18,594 bases of DNA from DASVBJ01 sp036375895 (GTDB lineage: Bacteria > Actinomycetota > Actinomycetes > JACCUZ01): contig DASVBJ010000160.1 in the NCBI GenBank assembly GCA_036375895.1, forward strand, positions 1-18,594, read 5' to 3'. The notes beneath the pieces were generated by a model. That model worked only from the letters and a program-made list of their open reading frames with translations. It was not told where the DNA came from and did not search any database. Every line of letters starts with the position of its first letter. Within the stretch, counting starts at the first letter, position 1. Positions 1 to 7,387 of the stretch are shown here, piece after piece. Position numbers and translations under genes: made by a program.

Positions 1-915
1 CGCCGGGATCTGCACGAGCCTGCGGACACCCGGCAGCCCGGCCAGTCGTCGTACCGGGCTTAGCGGCAGCGGCAGCGGCACCACCCGCCGGCCGGTCGCG
101 GCCGCCGCGGCCGCGACGATGTCGGCGACGGTGAGGTTCTCCGGGTCGGTGACCTGGTAGGTCGTGCCGACCCCGTCCTCGCGCACGGCCAGCCGGCTCA
201 GGACGGCCACCAGGTAGTCGACGGGGACGATGTCGAAGTGGGCCCGGGACGGGTCGCTGAACCGCGGGACGAGCGCCAGCGCCGCCGGCTGCCGCAGGAG
301 AAGCCTGAAGAGGAAGTACGGCCCGTCGTACTTCTGGGTCCATCCGGTGCGACTGTCACCCACCACCGAGGCCGGCCGGTAGACCGTCACCGGCAGCCCA
401 CCCGCGGCAGCCTTGCGGACCTCGGCCTCGGCCAGGAACTTCGTCTCGTCGTAGACGCTGTGGAACCCCTGCCCGACGTCGAGGTCCTCCTCCCGGAACA
501 CGCCGGGGTGGTCCCCGCTCACGTAGCAGGTGCTGATGTGGTGAACCCGTCTCAGCCGCGGCAGCTCGGCTGCGAGGTCGAGCACGTGACGGGTGCCGGC
601 CACGTTGACCCGCTCGGCGAGCGGGCGCGGAGCCACGGTGTCGTAGACCCCGGCCAGGTGCCAGACGTCGGTCACCGCGGCCAACCCCGACCGGGTGGCG
701 AGCCCCATCCCCGGCGCGGTGATGTCACCTTCGACGAGCCGGACCCGGGCGCTGGACCCCGGTGCCCGCGCCTCCATGCTGTCCAGCGCCCGGCGGGCCT
801 CCCCGGCGTGGACGTCCTGGACGACGCAGGTGGCGCGGCGGTCCGGGTCCGCGGCGAGCAGCCGCGGCAACAACTGGGAGGTGATGAACCCCGGGAAGCC
901 GGTGACGAGCAGCAC
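1..915 (-). CDS. NAD(P)-dependent SDR / epimerase family oxidoreductase, 3'-truncated by window edge
   Basis: The 305 visible residues begin at a GTG preceded by GAGGAGG with about 6 nt spacing; the C-terminus lies beyond position 1. The N-terminus reads MLLVTGFPGFI, a Rossmann nucleotide-binding loop of the extended SDR type (TGxxGxx). Ser128 in the HHIST strand, Tyr155 and Lys159 (VYDETK) form the expected SDR catalytic set, and VYRPASVVGDS at about 178-188 is the conserved strand after the active site. The FPGF loop and the NVAGTRHVLDLA segment resemble the male-sterility/thioester-reductase-like NAD_binding_4 group more than sugar-nucleotide epimerases. The substrate cannot be read from the sequence. 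It is probably a cytoplasmic oxidoreductase of a lipid or isoprenoid-like carbonyl, which is inference only. The nearest upstream gene is 513 bp away, so it probably has its own promoter. Confidence 0.85.
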   Translation of the reverse strand, partial: MLLVTGFPGFITSQLLPRLLAADPDRRATCVVQDVHAGEARRALDSMEARAPGSSARVRLVEGDITAPGMGLATRSGLAAVTDVWHLAGVYDTVAPRPLAERVNVAGTRHVLDLAAELPRLRRVHHISTCYVSGDHPGVFREEDLDVGQGFHSVYDETKFLAEAEVRKAAAGGLPVTVYRPASVVGDSRTGWTQKYDGPYFLFRLLLRQPAALALVPRFSDPSRAHFDIVPVDYLVAVLSRLAVREDGVGTTYQVTDPENLTVADIVAAAAAATGRRVVPLPLPLSPVRRLAGLPGVRRLVQIPA

Positions 916-1161
916 GCAGTGCCTCCTCTCCCCGGGCCTCGCCCCCGACCGTAAGGCCCGCCGGGCGGGGTCGGACAGTGCGCAAGGCCCCCCGGGCGCC
1001 CGGTTCTCCCGCCACCCTGCGTGCCTTGGCTGCCTCCACGGGCCTCCTCTCAGGCTGCTCGCCCCTGAGCGTCGGCCCCTGAGTCGCTGAGTCGCTGCCG
1101 ACAGGACGTTCTCCGTGGGGCCGCCCTGGGGCGGGGCGGCACGCGAGGGGTAGTGGCCGCT

Positions 1162-1205
1162 GCCGTCGCCACCGCCACCGCCGTCGCCACCGCCACCGCC
1201 GTCGC
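1162..1205. repeat. 18-bp direct tandem repeat, about 2.4 copies
   Basis: The unit gccgtcgccaccgccacc occurs at 1162-1179 and 1180-1197, followed by a partial gccgtcgc to 1205. The copies are identical, which suggests recent slippage expansion. It lies 23 bp from the palindrome pair and is non-coding as far as I can see. Confidence 0.85.
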
Positions 1206-1227
1206 TGGCAGGCGCTGCCCCCGCCAG

Positions 1228-1264
1228 CATGTGCTCTGCCACAAGGTCTGTGGCAGAGCACATG
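1228..1264. repeat. Palindromic repeat A, copy 1 (16-bp arms, 5-nt loop)
   Basis: The arms are catgtgctctgccaca (1228-1243) and tgtggcagagcacatg (1249-1264), perfectly complementary around the loop aggtc. A second, shorter copy follows 25 bp later. The transcript would form a strong hairpin on either strand. It could slow or end transcription coming from the photolyase, but no T-run follows. Confidence 0.9.
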
Positions 1265-1289
1265 GCCCACCACGACCCCCGCCACCCCC

Positions 1290-1318
1290 TGCTCTGCCAC
1301 AAAGTCTGTGGCAGAGCA
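1290..1318. repeat. Palindromic repeat A, copy 2 (12-bp arms, 5-nt loop)
   Basis: Arms tgctctgccaca (1290-1301) and tgtggcagagca (1307-1318) flank the loop aagtc, which differs from copy 1 by one base. The sequence to its right (catgctcgcggg) mirrors the sequence left of copy 1 (cccgccagcatg) with one mismatch. The left arm of copy 1 and the right arm of copy 2 therefore form a longer outer inverted repeat (about 1220-1243 with 1307-1330). Confidence 0.9.
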
Positions 1319-1428
1319 CATGCTCGCGGGACCACACCCCGCTGGCCGTGCCGGCCCGCAGTCCCCGCAGGCCCTACAGGCCCCGCCGGCCCGCGCAGGC
1401 CCCGCCAGCCCGCAGGGCCCAGCCCCGC

Positions 1429-2793
1429 TCACCCCTTGGGCCGCCCCCGGCGCAGCCGCTCCTTCGCCTCGTCCTGGTCGACGATCGGCGCCGGGTAGCC
1501 GAGGGTCGCGAACCGGTCCTCCGGCAGCAGCCACGGCTCGTGCACGTAGGCGTCGTCCACGCCCGCCAGCTCCTCGACGTACCGCCGGATGTAGCGCCCC
1601 TGCGGATCGTGGCGCCGGGCCTGCAGCGTGACGTTGTAGGCCCGGTTGAACCGCGTGTCGGCGCCGGTGCCGGCGACCCACTGCCAGTTCATGGTGTTGT
1701 TGGCGGTGTCGCCGTCGACGAGCAGGTCGAGGAAGTGCCGGGCGCCGACCCGCCAGTCGACGTACAGCGTCTTGCACAGGAAGTGCCCAACGACCAGCCG
1801 GGCCCGGTTGTGCATCCAGCCCTCCCGCGCGAGCTGACGCATGCCGGCGTCGACGAGCGGGTAGCCGGTGCGGCCCTCCCGCCACGCCGCCACCTCGTCG
1901 TCGTGGCTCACCCAGCGGTCGCCGCGGGGCCGGTAGTCGGCGCGCGTGGCGTCCGGCCGGGCCGCGAGCACCTGGGCGTGGAAGTCGCGCCAGGCCACCT
2001 GCCGGACGAACGCCGCCGCGCCGGCCGACCCGTCCCCCTCGGCCAGGCGTACCAGCTCGAGCGGCGACAGGCAGCCGAAGTGCAGGTACGGCGAGAGCCG
2101 CGAGGTGTTGTCCTCGCCCAGCGCGTCGTGGTCGTCGCCGTAGGACGCGAGGCCGGCGCGCAGCCATGCGTGCATCCGTTTGCGCGCCGCGCCCTCCCCG
2201 CCGACGGGAAGATCCGGTGACGTGCGCCCGGGGCTGAGGCGGTCGGCGGCCGGCACCTGCCGCCTGGTCAGCCTCGGCAGGTCGAGCCGCCGCGGCGCCG
2301 GGACGACCTCGCGGGCGGGGTGCTGCTGCCACCGGCGGAAGTACGGCGTGAAGACGGCCATGTGGTCGCCACCCGCCGGCCGCAACGCGCCCGGCGGGAC
2401 GACGAACAGCGCGTCGTCGTGGACCTCCAGACGGGCACCGTGCGCGGCCAGGGCCTCGCGCAGCCGCCCGGCACGACGCCGGGCGTACCCCGAGACGTCG
2501 CTGGCGACGTGCACCGTGGCCGCGCCCACCCCCCGGGCCACGCCCACCACCTCGTCGACGACGTCGCCGCGCCGGACGACCAGCCCGCCGCCCCGTGCCA
2601 TCAGGGCCTCGTCGAGGTCCCGCAGGGACTCGACGAGGAAGCGGGCACGGTTGGGCCGGTTGAAGTCGCTCGTGAGCAGCGCCTCGTCGAGGACGAACAA
2701 CGGCACGACCTGGTCGGCCGCCGCGGCAGCGTGCAGGACGGGGTTGTCGTGCACCCGGAGGTCGCGGGTGAACAGGGCGACGGCGACGGACAC
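1429..2793 (-). CDS. phr: Deoxyribodipyrimidine photolyase (class I, FAD-dependent)
   Basis: A 454-aa protein, close to the usual 450-480 aa of class I CPD photolyases. It repairs UV-induced cyclobutane pyrimidine dimers using blue light and FADH-. The N-terminal alpha/beta antenna domain starts VAVALFTRDLRVHDNP. The C-terminal FAD domain shows EDNTSRLSPYLHFGCLS, WRDFHAQVL, the GMRQLAREGWMHNRARLVVG segment, and the DGDTANNTMNWQWVAGTGAD / FNRAYN block that holds FAD and the dimer and carries the electron-relay tryptophans. I chose the GTG at 2793 because AGGAA lies 8 nt upstream and the next codons give the standard N-terminus. An ATG nearby is in another frame. The gene lies 44 bp after the L,D-transpeptidase stop on the same strand with a hairpin between, so co-transcription with attenuation is possible. 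A cryptochrome-like role is less likely because the repair-type motifs are intact. Confidence 0.95.
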   Translation of the reverse strand: MSVAVALFTRDLRVHDNPVLHAAAAADQVVPLFVLDEALLTSDFNRPNRARFLVESLRDLDEALMARGGGLVVRRGDVVDEVVGVARGVGAATVHVASDVSGYARRRAGRLREALAAHGARLEVHDDALFVVPPGALRPAGGDHMAVFTPYFRRWQQHPAREVVPAPRRLDLPRLTRRQVPAADRLSPGRTSPDLPVGGEGAARKRMHAWLRAGLASYGDDHDALGEDNTSRLSPYLHFGCLSPLELVRLAEGDGSAGAAAFVRQVAWRDFHAQVLAARPDATRADYRPRGDRWVSHDDEVAAWREGRTGYPLVDAGMRQLAREGWMHNRARLVVGHFLCKTLYVDWRVGARHFLDLLVDGDTANNTMNWQWVAGTGADTRFNRAYNVTLQARRHDPQGRYIRRYVEELAGVDDAYVHEPWLLPEDRFATLGYPAPIVDQDEAKERLRRGRPKG

Positions 2794-2816
2794 GTCGGCA
2801 TTCCTACCCGCAGCCG

Positions 2817-2837
2817 CCGGCGGATGCATCCCGCCGG
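2817..2837 (-). terminator. Intercistronic hairpin between L,D-transpeptidase and photolyase
   Basis: Read on the minus strand, the base directly after the transpeptidase stop codon begins CCGGCGG, then a single bulged G, the self-complementary ATGCAT, then CCGCCGG. This is 7 bp of GC stem over a palindromic core. No T-run follows and the photolyase ribosome binding site starts within 15 bp, so it may be an attenuator or an RNA-stabilising stem rather than a full terminator. Confidence 0.5.
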
Positions 2838-4070
2838 TCAGGCGAGGGCGCTGCCCTCCAGCCAGGTCGACCACGGCACGTTCCAGTCGGTCCAGCCGTT
2901 GCCGGGCTCGAGCCGCCGTGGCGACCCCACGACCCGCACGACGTCGCCGATGTGGGTCCGGTTGAACAGCCAGATGGCGTTGGGTGTGCTCATGCCGACG
3001 CAGCCGTGGCTGACGTTGTCGCGGCCCTGGCTCGCGACCGACCAGGGTGCGGCGTGGACGAACTCGCCGCTGTTGGTGACCCGCATCGCGTACGGCACCT
3101 CGAGCCGGTAGTACTCCGGGCTGCTCTTGCTGATGCCGATCGTCGACGCGTCCATGATCTTCAGCTTGTGCTTCTCGCTGATGACCTTGATGCCGTTGCG
3201 GGTCAGGAAGCCGTCCTTGCCCGTGCTGATCGGCACGCGGCGGGCGACCTTGCCGTTGCGGTAGACCGTCAGCGTGTGCTTCTTGACGTCGACCACGCTG
3301 ATCATGGAGGCGGCCGTGCGGAAGCGGATCGTCCGGTTCTCCCCGCCCCACACACCCTTGCCCGCGTCGACACCGCGCAGCCGCACGTCCAGGCGTACGT
3401 CGGTGTAGGCGGGCCAGTAGGTCTTCGGCCGGAAGTGCAGCTCGCTGTCGCTCACCCAGCGCCAGCCGCCCTCGATGGGCTTGGGCGTGACGACGGTGAG
3501 CCCGCGCTCGACGGCCGCCCTGTTGGTGACCGGGTCGCTCAGCCGCACGACGATCGGCATCCCGACACCGACGGTCTGCCCGCTCAGCGGCGAGATGGAG
3601 GTCGTCAGCTCGCCCTTCGGGGTGAGCGTCGTGAAGACGGTCACCTCGTCGGTGGTCAGCCCCTTGGCGTCGACCGCGCTGGCCCGCACCCAGTAGTTGG
3701 TGCCGAAGCGGAGCCGGCCCGAGGCGACCCAGGAGAGCCCGTCGGCGGAGAGCTTCCCCTTCACCGCGCGCTCGTGGTCGTCGGTCACCGTGACCTGCGT
3801 GAGCCTGCCCTCGGTGACCGTGACCTTGACCTTCGTGTCCGGACGCACCGCCAGCGTGCTGGCGGCCGGCACCACGCTGATCTTGGCTTGCGGCACCCGC
3901 TTCTCGACGGCCCCGGCGGCGGCCTGGACCGTCGTACCCGAGCCCTGGCAGCCCGCAGCGAGCAGCAGACCTGCCGCTGCGACGAACGCCACGCCTGCCC
4001 TACGCAGCCGACGCAATCTCACCGCTCCCCCGAGCACGCTAGGCGCTCCCGACTCCCCCTGCACCACCAT
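2838..4070 (-). CDS. Lipoprotein L,D-transpeptidase with Ig-like domains (LdtMt2 type)
   Basis: A 410-aa exported enzyme expected to make 3-3 cross-links in peptidoglycan. The N-terminus has a basic patch (RLRRLRR), a hydrophobic segment and a lipobox-like LLLAAGC with Cys41, which predicts a lipid-anchored protein on the outer face of the membrane. Two bacterial Ig-like domains span about 50-255, followed by a YkuD catalytic domain (about 260-385) with HAAPWS and SHGCVGMS; Cys357 is the nucleophile. Length and order match the mycobacterial LdtMt2 (408 aa). Tryptophans after the catalytic domain (WTDWNVPW) fit its C-terminal subdomain. The ATG at 4070 lies only 2 nt after AAGGAGG; the adjacent in-frame GTG codons at 4067 and 4064 have better spacing (5 and 8 nt) and may be the true start. 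The two or three extra residues do not change the reading. Confidence 0.93.
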   Translation of the reverse strand: MVVQGESGAPSVLGGAVRLRRLRRAGVAFVAAAGLLLAAGCQGSGTTVQAAAGAVEKRVPQAKISVVPAASTLAVRPDTKVKVTVTEGRLTQVTVTDDHERAVKGKLSADGLSWVASGRLRFGTNYWVRASAVDAKGLTTDEVTVFTTLTPKGELTTSISPLSGQTVGVGMPIVVRLSDPVTNRAAVERGLTVVTPKPIEGGWRWVSDSELHFRPKTYWPAYTDVRLDVRLRGVDAGKGVWGGENRTIRFRTAASMISVVDVKKHTLTVYRNGKVARRVPISTGKDGFLTRNGIKVISEKHKLKIMDASTIGISKSSPEYYRLEVPYAMRVTNSGEFVHAAPWSVASQGRDNVSHGCVGMSTPNAIWLFNRTHIGDVVRVVGSPRRLEPGNGWTDWNVPWSTWLEGSALA

Positions 4071-4129
4071 GTCCTCCTTGCGGGCGTCTCCAACCCTGCA
4101 AGGGCGACGCCTCACAAGTGTCGCTGGTT

Positions 4130-4160
4130 GCTCCGTGAGCCGTCCACCGGACTTCGGAGC
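4130..4160 (-). other. Possible stem-loop in the 5' leader of the L,D-transpeptidase
   Basis: GCTCCG and CGGAGC (6 bp) enclose a small inner stem GTCC/GGAC in the untranslated region upstream of the transpeptidase start. It could be a leader structure. It does not match any riboswitch consensus I can recall, so it is listed only as a structure. Confidence 0.25.
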
Positions 4161-4265
4161 CCGCAGGTAACGAATCGGCAAGGCCCGACCGCCGGATGAG
4201 GCGCGGGCAGGGAAACGCCGGGTGAGCCGTTGGTCAGGAGCAGGTAAAGCCGCGGCTCGATGCAG

Positions 4266-4313
4266 GTACGAGCGCCGTGCGAGACGCACGTACGAGCGCC
4301 GTGCGAGACGCGG
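4266..4313. repeat. 24-bp tandem repeat, two copies plus a fragment, downstream of ctaF
   Basis: The unit begins gtacgagcgccgtgcgagac and is present at 4266-4289 and 4290-4313, with a degenerate third start at 4314 (gtacgggcgc). The first copy contains a small hairpin, CGTGCG-aga-CGCACG (4276-4290). It sits between the ctaF stop and the transpeptidase leader and may take part in ending the oxidase transcript, though it lacks a T-run. Confidence 0.8.
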
Positions 4314-4334
4314 GTACGGGCGCGCTGGGGGCGG

Positions 4335-4730
4335 TCAGTGGACCTGCTCGCCCCGGTAGTACTCGAACACCAGCCCGATGACCGCCAGGCCGCCGGCGAT
4401 CGCCCCGATGATGAACATCCACCAGCCGATCACGATGCCCAGGAAGCTCAGGGCCGCGCCGACGGCGACGGCCAGCGGCCACCAGCTGTACGGGCTGAAG
4501 TGGCCGAGCTCACCGGCCCCCTCGACGATCTCGGCGGTGGGGCGGTCCTCCGGGCGCGGGTCGATGCGCCGGGCCGTGAAGAGCAGGTAGTAGCCGACGA
4601 GGAACGCGAGCCCCGCGGTGAAGGCCAGCGCGACGGTGCCGACCGGCTCCTCGGCGAAGATCCAGTAGATGACGGCCGAGAGCGCGTAGAAGAACGTCCC
4701 CGCGGCGAACAGCAAACCCTCGATCTTCAC
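4335..4730 (-). CDS. ctaF: Cytochrome c oxidase subunit IV, actinobacterial type
   Basis: A 131-aa membrane protein that fits the actinobacterial aa3 oxidase subunit IV family. It begins MKIEGLLFAAGTFFYALSA, has two hydrophobic segments near 5-25 and 35-52, a charged loop (RRIDPRPEDRP), the HFSPYSWWPLAVAVG motif typical of this subunit, and two more hydrophobic segments towards the C-terminus, giving four membrane spans. The GTG start overlaps the ctaD stop (GTGA) and AGGAG lies 5 nt upstream, so it is translationally coupled to ctaD. It probably stabilises the oxidase complex and has no catalytic cofactor. Operon position supports the call as strongly as the sequence does. Confidence 0.92.
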   Translation of the reverse strand: MKIEGLLFAAGTFFYALSAVIYWIFAEEPVGTVALAFTAGLAFLVGYYLLFTARRIDPRPEDRPTAEIVEGAGELGHFSPYSWWPLAVAVGAALSFLGIVIGWWMFIIGAIAGGLAVIGLVFEYYRGEQVH

Positions 4731-6457
4731 GAACGCTCCTCGCGGTGCTCGGCCAGGTCGGGCTCGCCGTAGACGTGGTCCAGCAGGTTCTTGTCCTCGG
4801 TCGGGTGGTCGAACGCCGCGACGTGCGGGTAGTGCAGGTCGAAGGCCGGGCTCTCCGACCTGATCCGTGGCAGCTCGACGAAGTTGTGGCGCGGGGGCGG
4901 GCACGAGGTTGCCCACTCCAGCGACCGGGCGTAGCCCCACGGGTCGTCGGCGGTGACCTTCGGTCCGCGCCAGCTCTTGATCACGTTGTAGATGAACGGC
5001 AGCGTCGACGCGCCGAGCAGGAACGACCCGATCGTCGAGATCGTGTTCATCGTCGTGAAGCCGTCGCTCGGCAGGTAGTCGGCGTAGCGGCGGGGCATGC
5101 CTGCGACGCCGAGCCAGTGCTGGATGAGGAACGTCGTGTGGAAGCCGATGAAGAGCGTCCAGAAGTGGATCTTGCCGAGTCGCTCGTCCAGCATGCGGCC
5201 GGTCATCTTCGGCCACCAGAAGTAGAACCCGGCGTTCATCGCGAACACGACGGTCCCGAACACGACGTAGTGGAAGTGGGCCACCACGAAGTAGGTGTCC
5301 GACACGTGGAAGTCCAGTGGCGGCGAGGCGAGGATCATGCCCGTGAGCCCGCCGAACAGGAAGGTCACGAGGAACCCGATCGACCACAGCATCGGCGTCT
5401 CGAAGGTCAATGACCCCCGCCACATCGTGCCGACCCAGTTGAAGAACTTCACCCCGGTCGGCACCGCGATCAGGAAGGTCATGAACGAGAAGAAGGGCAG
5501 CAGCACCGCGCCGGTCGGGAACATGTGGTGCGCCCACACCGTCACCGACAGGCCGGCGATCGCGATGGTCGCGAAGACCAGGCCCTTGTAGCCGAAGATC
5601 GGCTTGCGGCTGAAGACCGGCAGGACCTCGGTCACGATGCCGAAGAACGGCAAGGCGATGATGTAGACCTCTGGGTGCCCGAAGAACCAGAACAGGTGCT
5701 GCCAGAGGATGGCCCCGCCGTTGGCGGAGTCGAAGATGTGCGCCCCGAACTTGCGGTCGGCCTCCAGGGCCAGCAGGGCGGCGGCCAGCACCGGGAAGGC
5801 CATCAGCACCAGGACGCTGGTGAGCAGGATGTTCCAGGTGAAGATCGGCATCCGGAACATCGTCATGCCGGGTGCGCGCATGCAGAAGATCGTCGTGATG
5901 AAGTTGACCGCACCGAGGATCGTGCCGAAGCCACCGAGCGCCAGCCCCATGATCCACAGGTCGCTGCCCAGGCCGGGCGAGAACAGCTCGCTGTTCAGCG
6001 GCGCGTAGGCGAACCAGCCGAACGCGGCCGCGCCGCCGGGCGTGAGGAAGCCGGCCGAGGCGATCAGGCCGCCGAACAGGAAGAACCAGTAGCTCAGCAT
6101 GTTCAGCCGCGGGAACGCCACGTCCGGCGAGCCGATCTGCAGCGGCATGATCACGTTGGCGAAGCCGACGAACAGCGGCGTCGCGAAGAGCAGCAGCATG
6201 ATCGTGCCGTGCATGGTGAACAGCTGGTTGTACTGCTCGTTGCTGAAGAACTGGCTGTTGGGACGCGCCAGCTCGGCCCGCATCAGCATCGCCATCAGGC
6301 CGCCGATGAGGAAGAAGACGAACGACGTGATCAGGTAGAGCTGGCCGATCGTCTTGTGGTCGGTGGTCGTCGCCCACCGCACGATCACGCTTCCCTTGCG
6401 GCGCACGGGTACGCGCGTGGTCGTGGTGGCCGACGGCCGGGGGGCTGTGAGGGTCAC
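4727..6457 (-). CDS. ctaD: Cytochrome c oxidase subunit I (aa3 type)
   Basis: A 576-aa polytopic membrane protein, the catalytic core that reduces O2 to water and pumps protons. Visible ligands: the heme a histidine in FTMHGTIM, the CuB/Tyr crosslink motif GHPEVY, the two CuB histidines in WAHHMFPTG, and the heme histidines in FHYVVFG. The K-channel region FNWVGTMWRG is intact. The GTG start at 6457 overlaps the ctaC stop by GTGA and gives MTLTAPRPSA; the family typically has a short hydrophilic N-terminus before VRWATTTDHKTIG. It contains no fused subunit III. The genes for subunit III and the bc1 complex are not in the window; in actinobacteria they usually form a separate ctaE-qcrCAB cluster. 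Confidence 0.98.
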   Translation of the reverse strand: MTLTAPRPSATTTTRVPVRRKGSVIVRWATTTDHKTIGQLYLITSFVFFLIGGLMAMLMRAELARPNSQFFSNEQYNQLFTMHGTIMLLLFATPLFVGFANVIMPLQIGSPDVAFPRLNMLSYWFFLFGGLIASAGFLTPGGAAAFGWFAYAPLNSELFSPGLGSDLWIMGLALGGFGTILGAVNFITTIFCMRAPGMTMFRMPIFTWNILLTSVLVLMAFPVLAAALLALEADRKFGAHIFDSANGGAILWQHLFWFFGHPEVYIIALPFFGIVTEVLPVFSRKPIFGYKGLVFATIAIAGLSVTVWAHHMFPTGAVLLPFFSFMTFLIAVPTGVKFFNWVGTMWRGSLTFETPMLWSIGFLVTFLFGGLTGMILASPPLDFHVSDTYFVVAHFHYVVFGTVVFAMNAGFYFWWPKMTGRMLDERLGKIHFWTLFIGFHTTFLIQHWLGVAGMPRRYADYLPSDGFTTMNTISTIGSFLLGASTLPFIYNVIKSWRGPKVTADDPWGYARSLEWATSCPPPRHNFVELPRIRSESPAFDLHYPHVAAFDHPTEDKNLLDHVYGEPDLAEHREERS

Positions 6458-7269
6458 TTCGCGTTCTCCGCCTTCAGCTGAGCGACGTAGCTGTCGTACT
6501 CGTCCGGTGGGACGACCCTGACGTTGAAGAGCATCCGGGAGTGGTCCTGGCCGCACAGCTCGGCGCACTTGCCGGCGTACGTGCCGGTCTTCTTCGGGGT
6601 GATCTGGAACTCGTTGTCCTGTCCCGGGATCACGTCCATCTTGAACAGGAACGCCGGGACCCAGAACGAGTGGATCACGTCGTCGGACACGAGCTTGAAC
6701 TTCACGCTCTCGCCCTGCGGCAGCACCAGCGTGGGCGGCTTCGCGGGGGTGCCGGTGACCGTGGTGTCCGGGCCCCCGTCGCTCTCGTAGGTGAACTGCC
6801 AGGACCACTGCACGCCGGTGACGGTGATCACGTGGTCGGGGTTGGCGGAGACCGCCATGATCTTGTCCTCGTCACGCGCGGTGAAGAAGAAGAAGATCGC
6901 GACCGCGATGAGAGGCACGATCGTGTAGAGGACCTCGATCGGCACGTTGTAGCGGGTCTGCGGGGGCAGTCCGGTGTCGGTGCGGCGACGCCGGTAGATG
7001 ATCGCGCTCGCGATGATCAGCCCCCAGACCAGGGCGCCGACCGCGAACGCGGCGATCCAGGCACCCTGCCAGAGCAGGAGGATCCGCGGCGCCTGGTCGG
7101 TCACCCCGCGCTCGGGCATGGCCAGCGTCGGGAGGTCGTCCGACGAGCAGCCGGTGGCCAAGAGCAGGAGCAGGCCGGTGACCGGCACGAGGCGAGCCCG
7201 GCGGCGGCGCGGCCGGCCGCCGAGAGTGGGGGCGCCAGCCTGCGAGCGATCGGTGCCGAACGGAGCCAA
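6454..7269 (-). CDS. ctaC: Cytochrome c oxidase subunit II with CuA site, lipoprotein
   Basis: A 271-aa subunit that takes electrons from cytochrome c (in actinobacteria usually the diheme QcrC) at its CuA centre. A basic N-terminus (RPRRRRAR) and a hydrophobic run end in LATGC with Cys41, a probable lipobox. Two further membrane spans follow at about 67-91 and 112-131. The extracytoplasmic cupredoxin domain carries the CuA ligands: the histidine in VIHSFWVP and the CAELCGQDHSRM cluster (two Cys, Glu, His, Met). The aromatic electron-entry patch VQWSWQF is present. The only start giving this protein is the TTG at 7269, supported by GGGAAGG 5 nt upstream. It heads ctaC-ctaD-ctaF, and the divergent cysteine desulfurase starts about 120-140 bp away, so both promoters share this gap. 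Confidence 0.96.
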   Translation of the reverse strand: MAPFGTDRSQAGAPTLGGRPRRRRARLVPVTGLLLLLATGCSSDDLPTLAMPERGVTDQAPRILLLWQGAWIAAFAVGALVWGLIIASAIIYRRRRTDTGLPPQTRYNVPIEVLYTIVPLIAVAIFFFFTARDEDKIMAVSANPDHVITVTGVQWSWQFTYESDGGPDTTVTGTPAKPPTLVLPQGESVKFKLVSDDVIHSFWVPAFLFKMDVIPGQDNEFQITPKKTGTYAGKCAELCGQDHSRMLFNVRVVPPDEYDSYVAQLKAENAK

Positions 7270-7387
7270 CGTTGCCTTCCCGTATGTCGTGCCGGGGACC
7301 GCGCGTGCGACGGCCCTCTACGCCGGCCAAACCCTACTCCAGACCGCCTTCGCGTCGGTGGACAGGTGGCCGCGACACCGGCCGCCT

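Larger units (their letters stand above)
916..1428. other. Gene-free stretch with tandem and inverted repeats
   Basis: This 513-bp interval between the photolyase stop and the SDR start holds no convincing gene. Open frames on both strands are low-complexity (Arg/Ala/Pro-rich) and have no recognisable domain. It contains an 18-bp tandem repeat near 1162-1205, two palindromes at 1228-1318, and a degenerate run of cgcaggccc/ccgcc motifs at 1360-1425 just downstream of the photolyase. I see no clear promoter for the SDR gene beyond its own ribosome binding site. Confidence 0.7.

Noticed and set aside
1153..2220. Plus-strand open frame through the palindromes and photolyase
   Set aside because: It is antisense to an intact photolyase and composed of Arg/Pro/Ala-rich sequence with no domain.
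4071..4200. Cyclic-di-AMP (ydaO-type) riboswitch in the transpeptidase leader
   Set aside because: Such switches do precede cell-wall genes in actinobacteria, but the conserved blocks I recall are not present; only a simple stem at 4130-4160 is seen.
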